A DNA stretch of 42,460 nt, taken from the NCBI GenBank assembly GCA_021296515.1, contig JAGWAH010000027.1, positions 1 to 42,460 on the forward strand. The letters are read 5' to 3'. The DNA is from Acidobacteriota bacterium (GTDB lineage: Bacteria > Acidobacteriota > Vicinamibacteria > Vicinamibacterales > UBA8438). Shown piece after piece: positions 1 to 16,635 of the stretch. The notes beneath the pieces were generated by a model. That model did not search any database, was not told the DNA's origin, and worked only from the letters and a program-made list of their open reading frames with translations. Positions within the stretch are counted from its first letter, which is position 1. Each line of letters starts with the position of its first letter. A program made the position numbers and the translations under genes.

Positions 1-59
1 ACGCCGAACAGCGCGAGCAGGAACAGGCGGGCGAATGAGCGGCGAGGTGCATGTTTCAT
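1..59 (-). CDS. N-terminal start of a membrane or exported protein, probably an ammonium transporter (partial)
   Basis: Reading leftward from the ATG at 59, the first 19 codons give a short basic stretch and then a hydrophobic run (MKHAPRRSFARLFLLALF), as in a signal peptide or first membrane segment. The rest lies outside the window. It starts 41 bp after the stop of the PII gene on the same strand. PII genes of the glnK type are very often followed by amt/amtB, and many Amt proteins carry a cleavable signal peptide, so an ammonium transporter is the natural guess. Nothing of the conserved Amt core is visible, so the identity is inference from position only. Confidence 0.5.
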   Translation of the reverse strand, partial: MKHAPRRSFARLFLLALFG

Positions 60-100
60 GACGTGGTCCTTGCTGGTCGTGCGTGGTCGTGCGCAGTTGC

Positions 101-831
<731 letters not shown>

Positions 832-842
832 TTCTTGGATTC

Positions 843-2390
<1,548 letters not shown>

Positions 2391-2485
2391 GGGGTGCGAC
2401 TTGCCGGAGGCCGGGGACGCCGGCCGTTCACGGGACGTTGCGGCGCGTGCGGTACGCGATCGAGTAGCCATCCCGCTGTGGCAAT

Positions 2486-2500
2486 TCAAAGAACGTGCCA
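2486..2500 (-). promoter_or_regulatory. Candidate sigma54 promoter of the activator gene
   Basis: The minus strand reads TGGCACGTTCTTTGA, preceded by T. It matches TTGGCACG-N4-TTGC at every defined position except the last (A for C at -12). It lies in the 196-bp gap between gltD and the activator, about 95 bp before the preferred start codon. A -12 C to A change usually weakens such promoters, so activity is uncertain. Confidence 0.5.
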
Positions 2501-2586
2501 ACACGAGTGCGACTACTGCCGTGGAAATCGGCCGGCGGTGCTCGTTTCGAGCCGGCGACGCTGTCCGCCGCCGGGCGGCGAGCACC

Positions 2587-4032
2587 TCAGACGGGCGCCG
2601 GCAGGTCGGATGTTCCCATCAGCCAGGCGTCGATGCCCCGCGCGGCGCTGCGGCCCTCGGCGATGGCCCAGACGATGAGCGACTGGCCGCGCTGCATGTC
2701 GCCGGCGGTGAACACGGACGGCACGCTGGTCATCCAGTTCTCGTCGCGCCAGACGTTGCCGCGGTCCGTCAGCCGGACCCCGAGCTCGGTGAGCAGACCG
2801 GGCCGTTCCGGTCCCAGGAAGCCCATCGCGAGCAGGACCAGGTCGACTTCCATCTCGAACTCGCTGCCGGCGACCCGGTCGAACGTCGGCCGGCCGCTCT
2901 CGCGACGCAACGCCACCTTGATACCGTGCAGGCGTTGGACGCGGCCGTCGTCGGTGCCCGAGAAGCGCTCGGTCGACACGGAGTACACGCGGTCGCCGCC
3001 CTCCTCGTGCGCCGCCGACACCCGGAAGACGTTGGGCCAGGTCGGCCACGGGTTGTCGGGGTCCCGCTGCTGCGGCGGCTGGGGCAGCAGCTCGAACTGC
3101 GCCACGGACGCCGCTCCCTGCCGGTGCGCCGTGCCGAGGCAGTCGGCACCGGTATCGCCGCCGCCGATGATGACGACGCGCTTGTCCTTTGCGTCAATCG
3201 CTTCGGCGGCGGGCACGACGTCGCCTTCGTTACGGCGGTTCTGCTGCGTCAGGTACTCCATCGCGAAGTGGATGCCGCGCAGCTCCCGCCCCGGCACCTT
3301 CAGATCGCGGGGCCAGCCGGCGCCGCCGGCGAGCAGCAGCGCGTCGTGCTCGGCGCGGAGCTGCTCGCCGGGGACGTCCGCGCCGACGTTGACTCCGGTC
3401 CGGAACCGCACCCCGTCGGCCGCCATGACGTCGACGCGGCGATCGAGGAAGCGCTTCTCCATCTTGAACTCGGGGATGCCGTACCGCAGCAGGCCCCCGA
3501 TCCGGTCCGCCTTCTCGAACACCGTGACCGTGTGTCCGACCCGGTTGAGCTGATCGGCGGCGGCGAGCCCGGCCGGTCCCGACCCGATGACGGCCACCGA
3601 CTTGCCCGTGCGCACCGCCGGCGGCTCCGGCGCGATCCACCCTTCGGCGAAGGCGTGCTCGACGATGGCCAGCTCCACGGACTTGATGGTCACCGCGTCG
3701 CCGTCGATTGCGAGCACGCACGATCCCTCGCACGGCGCCGGGCAGAGCCGCCCCGTCCATTCCGGGAAGTTGTTCGTCTTGTGCAGCCGGTCGATTGCGC
3801 TGCGCCACTTGCCGCGGTAGACCAGGTCGTTCCAGTCCGGGATCAGGTTGCCGAGCGGACATCCCTGGTGGCAGAACGGAATGCCGCAATCCATGCAGCG
3901 GGCGCCCTGCGCCTGCAGGTCCGGCGTCGCGTACGGCAGGTAGACCTCGTTCCAGTCGGCGACCCGCTCGCCGGCCGGCCGCTTCGGCGCCGCCTGTCGT
4001 TCGATTTCGAGGAACCCTTTCAGCTTGCCCAT
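2587..4032 (-). CDS. gltD: Glutamate synthase (NADPH) small subunit
   Basis: A 481-aa protein that passes electrons from NADPH through FAD and Fe-S clusters to the large subunit, which makes glutamate from glutamine and 2-oxoglutarate. The N-terminal ferredoxin-like region carries Cys46, 49, 54 and 58 (CMDCGIPFCHQGC) and Cys97, 101 and 105 (CPAPCEGSC). The FAD-binding GSGPAG is at 150-155, the NADPH-binding IIGGGDTGADC lies near 285-297, and a C-terminal FAD motif TAGDMQRGQSLIVWAI follows. GGAGA sits 5 nt before the ATG at 4032. It starts 11 nt after the gltB stop, so the two are co-transcribed. Confidence 0.97.
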   Translation of the reverse strand: MGKLKGFLEIERQAAPKRPAGERVADWNEVYLPYATPDLQAQGARCMDCGIPFCHQGCPLGNLIPDWNDLVYRGKWRSAIDRLHKTNNFPEWTGRLCPAPCEGSCVLAIDGDAVTIKSVELAIVEHAFAEGWIAPEPPAVRTGKSVAVIGSGPAGLAAADQLNRVGHTVTVFEKADRIGGLLRYGIPEFKMEKRFLDRRVDVMAADGVRFRTGVNVGADVPGEQLRAEHDALLLAGGAGWPRDLKVPGRELRGIHFAMEYLTQQNRRNEGDVVPAAEAIDAKDKRVVIIGGGDTGADCLGTAHRQGAASVAQFELLPQPPQQRDPDNPWPTWPNVFRVSAAHEEGGDRVYSVSTERFSGTDDGRVQRLHGIKVALRRESGRPTFDRVAGSEFEMEVDLVLLAMGFLGPERPGLLTELGVRLTDRGNVWRDENWMTSVPSVFTAGDMQRGQSLIVWAIAEGRSAARGIDAWLMGTSDLPAPV

Positions 4033-4043
4033 CGGTCTCCGTG

Positions 4044-8648
<4,605 letters not shown>

Positions 8649-8678
8649 CGGTTCCAGATCCGGAGACTCTGCCGCCGG

Positions 8679-9668
8679 CTACGGCGTGCCCGTGACGGAT
8701 GCCGCTCCGGCGCCCGCATATCGATCCTCGGCCTTGGCGGGACGGCCCGCCGGCGCATCGCCGGTCTGTCCCGCGCCGTCGAGCCGAAGCAGCCGGATGA
8801 ACTGCGTCACGGCCGGATTCAGTCGCCGCCGCCGGCGGTGGACGATGCTCAGCGGTCGCACGAAGGCGGCCTCGCCGTCGAGCGTGTCGAGGGCGACGGT
8901 CACCAGCGTCTGGCGCTCCACTTCGCGCCGCAGCGTAGATTCCGGAAGAATCGCGATTCCCGCGCCGTCCTCCACGGCCTGCTTGATGTTCTCGATCGTG
9001 TCGAACTCGGCCACGACCTCGAGGTCGACGCCGTGCCGTCGCAGATAGCGGTCGAGCTCGCGCCGGACCGGGAGTCCCCGGTCGAACGTCACGAACGCGG
9101 CGCCGTTCAGCTCCCACGGTCCGATCGCCGTCGTTCGTTGTGCGAAGCGGTGCGCGGGGGGACAGGCGACCGCCATGGTCTGCTGCCGCCACGGGACGAC
9201 CGTCAGGTCCCGGCCCGGCGTGGCGAACGCCAGCAGTCCGACGTCCGACTGATCGTTCTGGATGCGGGTCGGGATCTCGTCCGGGTGCATGTACTCGATG
9301 TCGACGTGCGCGCCGGGGACCGCTGCGCGAAACCGGTCGACGTACTGGCTGAGATCGTGCAGCCCGACGGAATAGATGGACGCCAGCCGGACCGTGTAGC
9401 CGGACGGGTCCTGTCGCCGCTGTACCGCTTCTTCGAGCTCGTGGTAGCGGTCGACGATCTCCTGGCAACCCTGGAAGAAGAGCTTGCCCTCCGGCGTCAA
9501 TTGCCACGGGCGGCGCGACCGGTCGATCAACTGCGCGCCGAGCCGCCGCTCGAGCTGACGCACCGCCTGACTGGCCGCGGACTGACTGACCGAGTTGGCC
9601 AGCGCGCCCCGCGAGAAGCTCTGGTGCCGAACCACGTCGCAGAAGATGTTGAGCGCCTCCAGATGCAT
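8679..9668 (-). CDS. LysR-type transcriptional regulator
   Basis: A 329-aa protein with the LysR winged helix at the N-terminus (about 2-61; ALANSVSQSAASQAVRQLE) and a periplasmic-binding-protein-like effector domain (about 90-300). The last 35 residues are a Pro/Ala/Gly-rich tail. It lies between gltBD and the sulfite reductase operon, so the target could be gltBD (30 nt downstream), sulfur genes, or both. The effector is unknown. The ATG at 9668 has a poor ribosome-binding site; a promoter-like TTGCCA-N17-TACAGT predicts transcription starting only a few nt upstream, so the mRNA may be almost leaderless. Confidence 0.88.
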   Translation of the reverse strand: MHLEALNIFCDVVRHQSFSRGALANSVSQSAASQAVRQLERRLGAQLIDRSRRPWQLTPEGKLFFQGCQEIVDRYHELEEAVQRRQDPSGYTVRLASIYSVGLHDLSQYVDRFRAAVPGAHVDIEYMHPDEIPTRIQNDQSDVGLLAFATPGRDLTVVPWRQQTMAVACPPAHRFAQRTTAIGPWELNGAAFVTFDRGLPVRRELDRYLRRHGVDLEVVAEFDTIENIKQAVEDGAGIAILPESTLRREVERQTLVTVALDTLDGEAAFVRPLSIVHRRRRRLNPAVTQFIRLLRLDGAGQTGDAPAGRPAKAEDRYAGAGAASVTGTP

Positions 9669-9677
9669 GAACCGGCC

Positions 9678-9723
9678 ACTGTACCTACGTCCGCTGCTAA
9701 TGGCAAGCGCCCCCTCTATTAGC
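9678..9723 (-). promoter_or_regulatory. lysR promoter with an overlapping inverted repeat
   Basis: On the minus strand TTGCCA (9701-9706) and TACAGT (9678-9683) are separated by 17 nt. An inverted repeat, GCTAAT at 9696-9701 and ATTAGC at 9718-9723 with 16 nt between, overlaps the edge of the -35. Such placement suits LysR autorepression, but the repeat is only 6 bp per arm. Confidence 0.35.
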
Positions 9724-10127
9724 GCAACTGATTCATGGGCTGCTGCGCGCAGGCGGAACGCCCGAAAACGTCGCTCTTGATTCGGACGATAGTGCCGGCG
9801 TGGACGAGCGTGTCATTGTGCAGGGTGGTTCCCTCGCTCCGCCCGGCGACTGGCTGTCGGAGGCGCCGCATCTCGTCAGAGCCGTGCTCGACGACCGGGT
9901 GCGCATTCGCGGAGTTCCCGCGTCACAAGGGCGTCATCGCGGCCGTATGTGCGATCGACGAGGCTCCGCTGCAGCGGAGCCGCGCGCGCGGCGCACCGAA
10001 GGCGGCATCGACATCCTGCCGGCGGAGGTCTTCGTGCGCCGTTTGTGGGCGGGCGAGTTGGCGCAACGGACGATGACCCTTCCGTTCATGTTCTTGCTCG
10101 ACGCGTTCGCGCCGATCAGGACGGTCT
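9724..10127. other. Intergenic region without a recognised gene
   Basis: About 400 bp between the lysR upstream region and the end of the sulfite reductase operon. Open frames exist on both strands (for example 9800-10186 +), but none has a recognisable motif, a convincing ribosome-binding site or a hydrophobic or signal pattern. They end in Arg/Ser/Pro-rich sequence typical of chance frames in GC-rich DNA. No clear terminator for the operon was seen. Confidence 0.5.
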
Positions 10128-10721
10128 TCACTCTACCCTGGACAGCAGCGTCGCGAGCGGTACCGCGCCCACGGTCTTCACGGTGAGGCCGAGGCGGGCC
10201 GGGTCGTCCAGCGGCTGGACTTCGACGTTCGAGCCGCCAAAGAGCCGGCCGCCGAATGCGACGAGGGCGTCACGCAGCGCGGTCTCGGTGTCGGCCGTCC
10301 GCGGCGCGGCCAGGCGGTCGTTGGCCGCGAACGCGATCTCGTTGCCCGGGAAGACGATGCCGCCGCCCGTCATGCGGGAGGTGTCGTGCTCCAGTCGCCG
10401 GGCCGCGGCAATCAGCGCCGCCGCCGCGACCGCCAGCCGCTCGCCGAAGGTCCCTTCGAGCGGCTGCTTGCGGGTGTAGGACAGACCGGGGCGCCCGCCG
10501 GTCTCGTCGAGCGCGTAGTTGGCCTCGTGGGCTATGAGCAGCACGCTCGGCCCATCGACGAGGTGCGTGTAGTCGGCCACGTCGATCAGGAGGCCGGGGA
10601 CCGCTCCCTCCTGAATCCAGCGGTGGAAGACCGGAATGATCGTGCTTGGGACGCCCGCCGACGCGGGCTCCGCGAAGATCTTCAGGCTGAAGCGCTGCAG
10701 CGCCGCGGCGTGGTATGCCAT
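10128..10721 (-). CDS. Conserved-looking hypothetical protein coupled to sulfite reductase
   Basis: A 197-aa soluble protein without signal peptide or membrane segment; I do not recognise the family. Its ATG follows the TAG stop of the upstream reductase gene with no base between, so it is very likely translated by re-initiation and made together with the reductase. Notable stretches are FHRWIQEGAVPGLLIDVADYTHL, LLIAHEANYALDETGGRPGL near residues 60-80, and an Ala-rich helix followed by RMTGGGIVFPGNEIAFAAN. The mixed alpha/beta character and position suggest a role with the reductase or its siroheme supply, but this is inference from operon structure only. Confidence 0.8.
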   Translation of the reverse strand: MAYHAAALQRFSLKIFAEPASAGVPSTIIPVFHRWIQEGAVPGLLIDVADYTHLVDGPSVLLIAHEANYALDETGGRPGLSYTRKQPLEGTFGERLAVAAAALIAAARRLEHDTSRMTGGGIVFPGNEIAFAANDRLAAPRTADTETALRDALVAFGGRLFGGSNVEVQPLDDPARLGLTVKTVGAVPLATLLSRVE

Positions 10722-12998
<2,277 letters not shown>

Positions 12999-12999
12999 G

Positions 13000-13842
13000 T
13001 CACACCTTCCTTGCCTGCTCGCGTGGGCCGTCGAGAGTCCGCGGGGCGCCGGCGTCGGCGGTTCGCGCCGGTGTCCGGGTCCCGCCGATGAGCGCGCTGA
13101 GGTTCGCCACTTCGCCGACCACGATGGTGCCGGGCGCGTCGGCCGGGGCTTCCAGGCGAGCGGTTCCGAGCTCGCCGAGGCGTCCCGTCCAGAGGTGCAT
13201 CCGCGGCGTCGAAGCGGCCAGCGCGACCGCTGCCGGCGTACGCGGATCCCAGCCGCGGTCGAGCAGCGTCGCGGCGATGCGCTCTCGATTCCGCAGGCCC
13301 ATCAGAACGATCACCGTCATCGATCCGGGAACCACCGCGCCCAGGATCGGCTCGAAGGCTCCAGCCGCATGGCCGGACACCACCGTGAACCCGGCCGCGA
13401 GTCCCCGGTGCGTCACCGGAATGCCCGACAATGCAGGGGCCGCGACCGCTGCCGTGATGCCCGGGACGACCTCGAACGGGATGCCGGCCGCCCGCAGGGC
13501 CAACGCCTCCTCGCCGCCGCGCCCGAGCAGAAACGGGTCGCCGTTCTTCAGCCGCACCACGCGCTTGCCGCGCCGTGCGCCGCGGATCATCACCTGGTGA
13601 ATCGTGTCCTGGTCCACCGCCGGCCGTCCGGCCCGCTTGCTGACGGAAAAGTGCTGCGCCCGCGTCGCCAGGGCCGTCACTTCCGGCGGCACCAGCCCGT
13701 CGTACAGCAGCAGGTCCGCCTCGGCGAGGCGCCGCGCCGCCTTCAGCGTCAGCAGCTCCGGGTCTCCGGGGCCGGCTCCGACGAGCGACACGAATCCGAG
13801 TCTGTCGCCGCGCGCCGCCGGTGAGCTCTTGCCGATCGTCAT
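13000..13842 (-). CDS. cobA: Uroporphyrinogen-III C-methyltransferase
   Basis: A 280-aa SAM-dependent enzyme that methylates uroporphyrinogen III twice to precorrin-2, the first step to siroheme. The family motifs VSLVGAGPGDPELLTLKA (near 20) and VVPGITAAVAAPALSGIPVTHRG (near 125-145) are present, as is RLKNGDPFLLGRGGEE. The ATG at 13842 overlaps the stop of the upstream dehydrogenase gene (ATGA), and its own stop is one base before the reductase ATG, so the three are translationally coupled. Together with the dehydrogenase it supplies siroheme to the reductase encoded next. A ferrochelatase function is not seen as a separate gene here. Confidence 0.95.
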   Translation of the reverse strand: MTIGKSSPAARGDRLGFVSLVGAGPGDPELLTLKAARRLAEADLLLYDGLVPPEVTALATRAQHFSVSKRAGRPAVDQDTIHQVMIRGARRGKRVVRLKNGDPFLLGRGGEEALALRAAGIPFEVVPGITAAVAAPALSGIPVTHRGLAAGFTVVSGHAAGAFEPILGAVVPGSMTVIVLMGLRNRERIAATLLDRGWDPRTPAAVALAASTPRMHLWTGRLGELGTARLEAPADAPGTIVVGEVANLSALIGGTRTPARTADAGAPRTLDGPREQARKV

Positions 13843-14456
13843 GACGTCGGTGTTCCCGGCGTCGCGGCATCGGACGCCCTGCAATCGTCGTCGCTATCGC
13901 GGGAATAGAGTCTGACGAGCGCCTCCAGCAGTTCCGGGCGCCGCGCTTCCATGGGTACCTGCCCGGCCCGCCACCGCTCGCGCATCCGCACCGCCTCGGA
14001 CAGCCAGCGCTCGAGCTCTTCCACCGGCAGAACCGCGTCGAGTCCTTCGCGCAGCAACCCGGCCAGGGCCGGCGCGCGCCCGTCGGTCGAGACGGCGAAG
14101 GTCACGCCCCCGCGCCGCACGACGCCGCCCAAGTAGAGGCTGGCGTTCGGCGGATCGTCGACCGCGTTGACGAACACGCACCGCGTCTCCGCTGCTCGCG
14201 CCACCGCGCGGTTGACCTCCGGCGTCGCCGCCGCCACGACCAGCCACGCGCCGTCGAGGTCGGACGGCCGGAACTCGCGCTCGACCCGCGTCACGTGCGC
14301 TGCTTCTGCCGCCTCGCCGACCCATGCCGGCGCGACGACGGTGACGTCGGCCCCCGCGTCGAGCAGTCCGCGCAGCTTCGCCGCCGCGACCGGTCCGGCC
14401 CCGACTACCACCACACGCCGGCCGCGGAGCTTCAAGAAGGCGGGGTAGAGATGCAT
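13839..14456 (-). CDS. Precorrin-2 dehydrogenase / sirohydrochlorin ferrochelatase-like (CysG N-terminal, Met8 family)
   Basis: About 205 aa. It starts with MHLYPAFLKLRGRRVVVVGAGPVAAAK, the NAD-binding Rossmann start of the SirC/Met8/CysG-N family, which oxidises precorrin-2 to sirohydrochlorin; some members also insert iron. The family Asp region is at NAVDDPPNASLYLGGVV. It is the first structural gene after the cysteine-rich leader. Two starts are possible: the ATG at 14456, which fits the family N-terminus, or a TTG at 14465 with GAGAA upstream. The C-terminus runs into a short polar tail ending in the ATGA overlap with cobA. Confidence 0.93.
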   Translation of the reverse strand: MHLYPAFLKLRGRRVVVVGAGPVAAAKLRGLLDAGADVTVVAPAWVGEAAEAAHVTRVEREFRPSDLDGAWLVVAAATPEVNRAVARAAETRCVFVNAVDDPPNASLYLGGVVRRGGVTFAVSTDGRAPALAGLLREGLDAVLPVEELERWLSEAVRMRERWRAGQVPMEARRPELLEALVRLYSRDSDDDCRASDAATPGTPTS

Positions 14457-14557
14457 CTTCGTCAACGGTTCTCAGCGCGCTGCCGCAGTTCGCGCCGTGC
14501 CGCCCGCACCCGGTCTTCCCCGGATCCGTTCGACGACCCACTCGCGGTTCAAGGCAC

Positions 14558-14591
14558 AAAAAAAGCCCGGAGGGCATCTGCCCCCCCGGGC
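14558..14591 (-). terminator. Intrinsic terminator in the leader of the siroheme/sulfite reductase operon (attenuator)
   Basis: On the minus strand the arms GCCCGGGGGGGC (14591-14580) and GCCCTCCGGGC (14575-14565) form about 11 bp with one G-U pair and one bulged G, around the loop AGAT, followed directly by seven Ts (14564-14558). It lies between the leader peptide stop (14624) and the first structural gene (14456), so it must be read through for the operon to be expressed. Confidence 0.9.
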
Positions 14592-14623
14592 CTCCGTGTC
14601 GTACGTCGTGTGCTGTGTCTCGT

Positions 14624-14725
14624 CTACGTAGCAGCGTGCAACGCGGTACGAACGTCGGCGTGGGGGAGCCCTTGGGGCCCCGTACAACAGCAGCAACAGG
14701 CGCAGACGACCGGTAGTGTCTTCAT
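14624..14725 (-). CDS. Cysteine-rich leader peptide (attenuator uORF) of the siroheme/sulfite reductase operon
   Basis: A 33-codon ORF beginning ATG and ending TAG. It encodes MKTLPVVCACCCCCT and then a polar tail with no further Cys. Six of the seven codons 8-14 are cysteine (TGC GCC TGT TGC TGC TGT TGT). It begins about 15 nt after the predicted start of transcription and ends 32 nt before the terminator hairpin. The operon it precedes makes sulfide for cysteine. The arrangement is that of the trp and his leaders: stalling at Cys codons when Cys-tRNA is scarce would favour antitermination. Cysteine-rich uORFs before sulfur genes are known in actinobacteria and some proteobacteria. The start has no strong ribosome-binding site. 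Confidence 0.85.
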   Translation of the reverse strand: MKTLPVVCACCCCCTGPQGLPHADVRTALHAAT

Positions 14726-14746
14726 CGCGGTGCTTGGCGTACGCTC

Positions 14747-14777
14747 ATTGTAGCCCGGCGGCACGGCAAGGCGTCAA
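14747..14777 (-). promoter_or_regulatory. Sigma70-type promoter of the cysteine-regulated operon
   Basis: The minus strand has TTGACG (14777-14772) and TACAAT (14752-14747), each one mismatch from consensus, with a 19-nt spacer (slightly long). The predicted start is near 14740, immediately before the leader peptide. Confidence 0.6.
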
Positions 14778-14887
14778 GCGGGCGGCGCGTTCCCGCGAGC
14801 GGGGCGCGGGGGTAGGCGCGGGGGTGCATGCTACAGTGCGCGGTTCTCCACGCTGCACGACCACGCACCAGAGAGGAACGACGCACC

Positions 14888-16612
14888 GTGTTCGATCACC
14901 TGATAGCTCCGCACGGCGGGGCCCTCGTCGATCTGTCCGCCAGCGAAGATCGTGTCGCCGCGCTGAAGGCGGCGTCGCGCGACTGGCAGTCGCACGATCT
15001 GACGCCGCGCCAGCTCTGCGACCTGGAGTTGCTCGCCAGCGGCGGGTTCTCTCCGCTGGTCGGTTTCCTCGGGCGCCGCGACTACGACCGGGTAGTTGCG
15101 GAGCTGCGTCTGGGCGACGGGACGCTGTGGCCGGTGCCGATCACGCTCGATGTCCCCGACGCGCTCGCGGCGTCGCTGTCGTCCGGATCGCGCCTTGCGT
15201 TGCGCGACGAGGAGGGCGTCATGCTGGCCGTCCTCGATGTCGAGGACGTCTGGCGACCGGATCGGGAGGCTGAAGCGGCGGCGGTGTTCGGCACCACCAA
15301 CCGGGAGCATCCGGGGGTGGCGCACCTGCTCGACCGGACGCAGCCCTGGTACGTCGGCGGGCGGGTGACGGCGGTGCAGCCGGTGACTCACTACGACTAC
15401 CGGCTGCTGCGCCACACGCCGGCGGAGCTGCGGGCGGCGTTCGCGAAGCTGGGCTGGACGAGGATCGTCGCGTTCCAGACCCGCAACCCGATGCACCGGG
15501 CGCACCAGGAGTTGACCCTGCGCGCGGCCAAGGAGGTCGAGGCGAGCCTGCTGATCCATCCCGTGGTCGGCCTGACCAGGCCGGGCGACGTGGACCACTA
15601 CACGCGCGTGCGGTGCTACCAGGCGCTGCTGCAGCGCTATCCGTCCAAGACGGCGCTGCTGTCGCTGCTGCCGCTCGCGATGCGCATGGGCGGCCCGCGC
15701 GAGGCGGTCTGGCATGCGATCATCCGCAAGAACCACGGTTGCACCCACCTCATCGTCGGGCGCGACCACGCGGGTCCGGGCAGCGACTCGGCCGGCGACC
15801 CGTTCTACGGGCCGTACGACGCGCAGGAGCTGCTGCGGCAGCACGAGGCCGAGCTCGGGGTGACGATGGTGCCGTTCCGGATGATGGTCTACGTCGAGGA
15901 CCGCGATTCGTACATGCCGGTCGACGAAGTTCCGCAGGGGACGCGCACCCTGAACCTGTCGGGCACCGAGCTGCGGCAACGGCTCGCCGGCGGGAAGGAC
16001 ATCCCGTCCTGGTTCACCTTCCCCGAGGTCGCCCGGGAGCTGCGGCGGAGCCACCCGCCGCGGGAGCGGCAGGGCTTCACCGTCTTCTTCACGGGGCTGT
16101 CGGGATCGGGCAAGTCGACGATCGCCAACGCGCTCCTGGTCAAGTTCCTGGAGTTCGGCGGCCGGCCGGTGACGCTGCTCGACGGGGACCTCGTGCGCAG
16201 GAACCTGTCGAGCGAGCTAGGCTTCTCGAAGGAGCACCGCGACATCAACATCCGGCGCATCGGCTACGTGGCGTCGGAGATCACCAAGAACGGCGGCATC
16301 GCGGTGTGCGCCCCGATCGCGCCGTACGACGCGGTGCGCAAGGACGTGCGGGCAACGATCGAGCCGCTCGGCGGCTTCGTGCTGGTGCACGTCGACACCC
16401 CGCTCGATGTGTGCGAGCAGCGCGACCGCAAGGGGCTCTACGCCAAGGCGCGGGCCGGCATCATCAAGGAGTTCACCGGGGTCTCCGATCCCTACGAGGC
16501 GCCGGCGGACGCCGAGCTGGCGATCGACACGACGGCGCTGACCCCCGACGAAGCGGCGCAGCGGATCATCCTGCACCTGGAGACAGCGGGGTACGTCGGC
16601 GCGGCGGATTAA
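14888..16612 (+). CDS. sat: Bifunctional sulfate adenylyltransferase / adenylylsulfate kinase
   Basis: A 574-aa fusion starting at GTG, with AGAGGAACG upstream. Residues 1 to about 385 are ATP sulfurylase, with the nucleotide-binding QTRNPMHRAH (197-206) and GRDHAGPG (291-298). Residues about 395-574 are APS kinase (CysC), with the P-loop GLSGSGKS (403-410), DGD (432-434) and the RDINIRRIGYVA segment. It converts sulfate and ATP to APS and then PAPS. It is divergent from the sulfite reductase operon, with a 160-bp intergenic region holding the promoter of that operon. No PAPS or APS reductase gene is in the window. An in-frame ATG at 14828 is further upstream but gives a non-family extension. 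Confidence 0.96.
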   Translation: MFDHLIAPHGGALVDLSASEDRVAALKAASRDWQSHDLTPRQLCDLELLASGGFSPLVGFLGRRDYDRVVAELRLGDGTLWPVPITLDVPDALAASLSSGSRLALRDEEGVMLAVLDVEDVWRPDREAEAAAVFGTTNREHPGVAHLLDRTQPWYVGGRVTAVQPVTHYDYRLLRHTPAELRAAFAKLGWTRIVAFQTRNPMHRAHQELTLRAAKEVEASLLIHPVVGLTRPGDVDHYTRVRCYQALLQRYPSKTALLSLLPLAMRMGGPREAVWHAIIRKNHGCTHLIVGRDHAGPGSDSAGDPFYGPYDAQELLRQHEAELGVTMVPFRMMVYVEDRDSYMPVDEVPQGTRTLNLSGTELRQRLAGGKDIPSWFTFPEVARELRRSHPPRERQGFTVFFTGLSGSGKSTIANALLVKFLEFGGRPVTLLDGDLVRRNLSSELGFSKEHRDINIRRIGYVASEITKNGGIAVCAPIAPYDAVRKDVRATIEPLGGFVLVHVDTPLDVCEQRDRKGLYAKARAGIIKEFTGVSDPYEAPADAELAIDTTALTPDEAAQRIILHLETAGYVGAAD

Positions 16613-16635
16613 GGCTGGCGAGGGAGCCACGTGCG

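Noticed and set aside
9800-10186. A possible 128-aa + strand protein in the gap before the sulfur operon end
   Set aside because: No homologous motif, no ribosome-binding site, overlap with the end of the 197-aa gene on the other strand.
14472-14696. A 74-codon frame on the minus strand overlapping the Cys leader and terminator
   Set aside because: It runs through the terminator hairpin in a frame without Cys codons and has no ribosome-binding site; the 33-codon frame explains the leader better.
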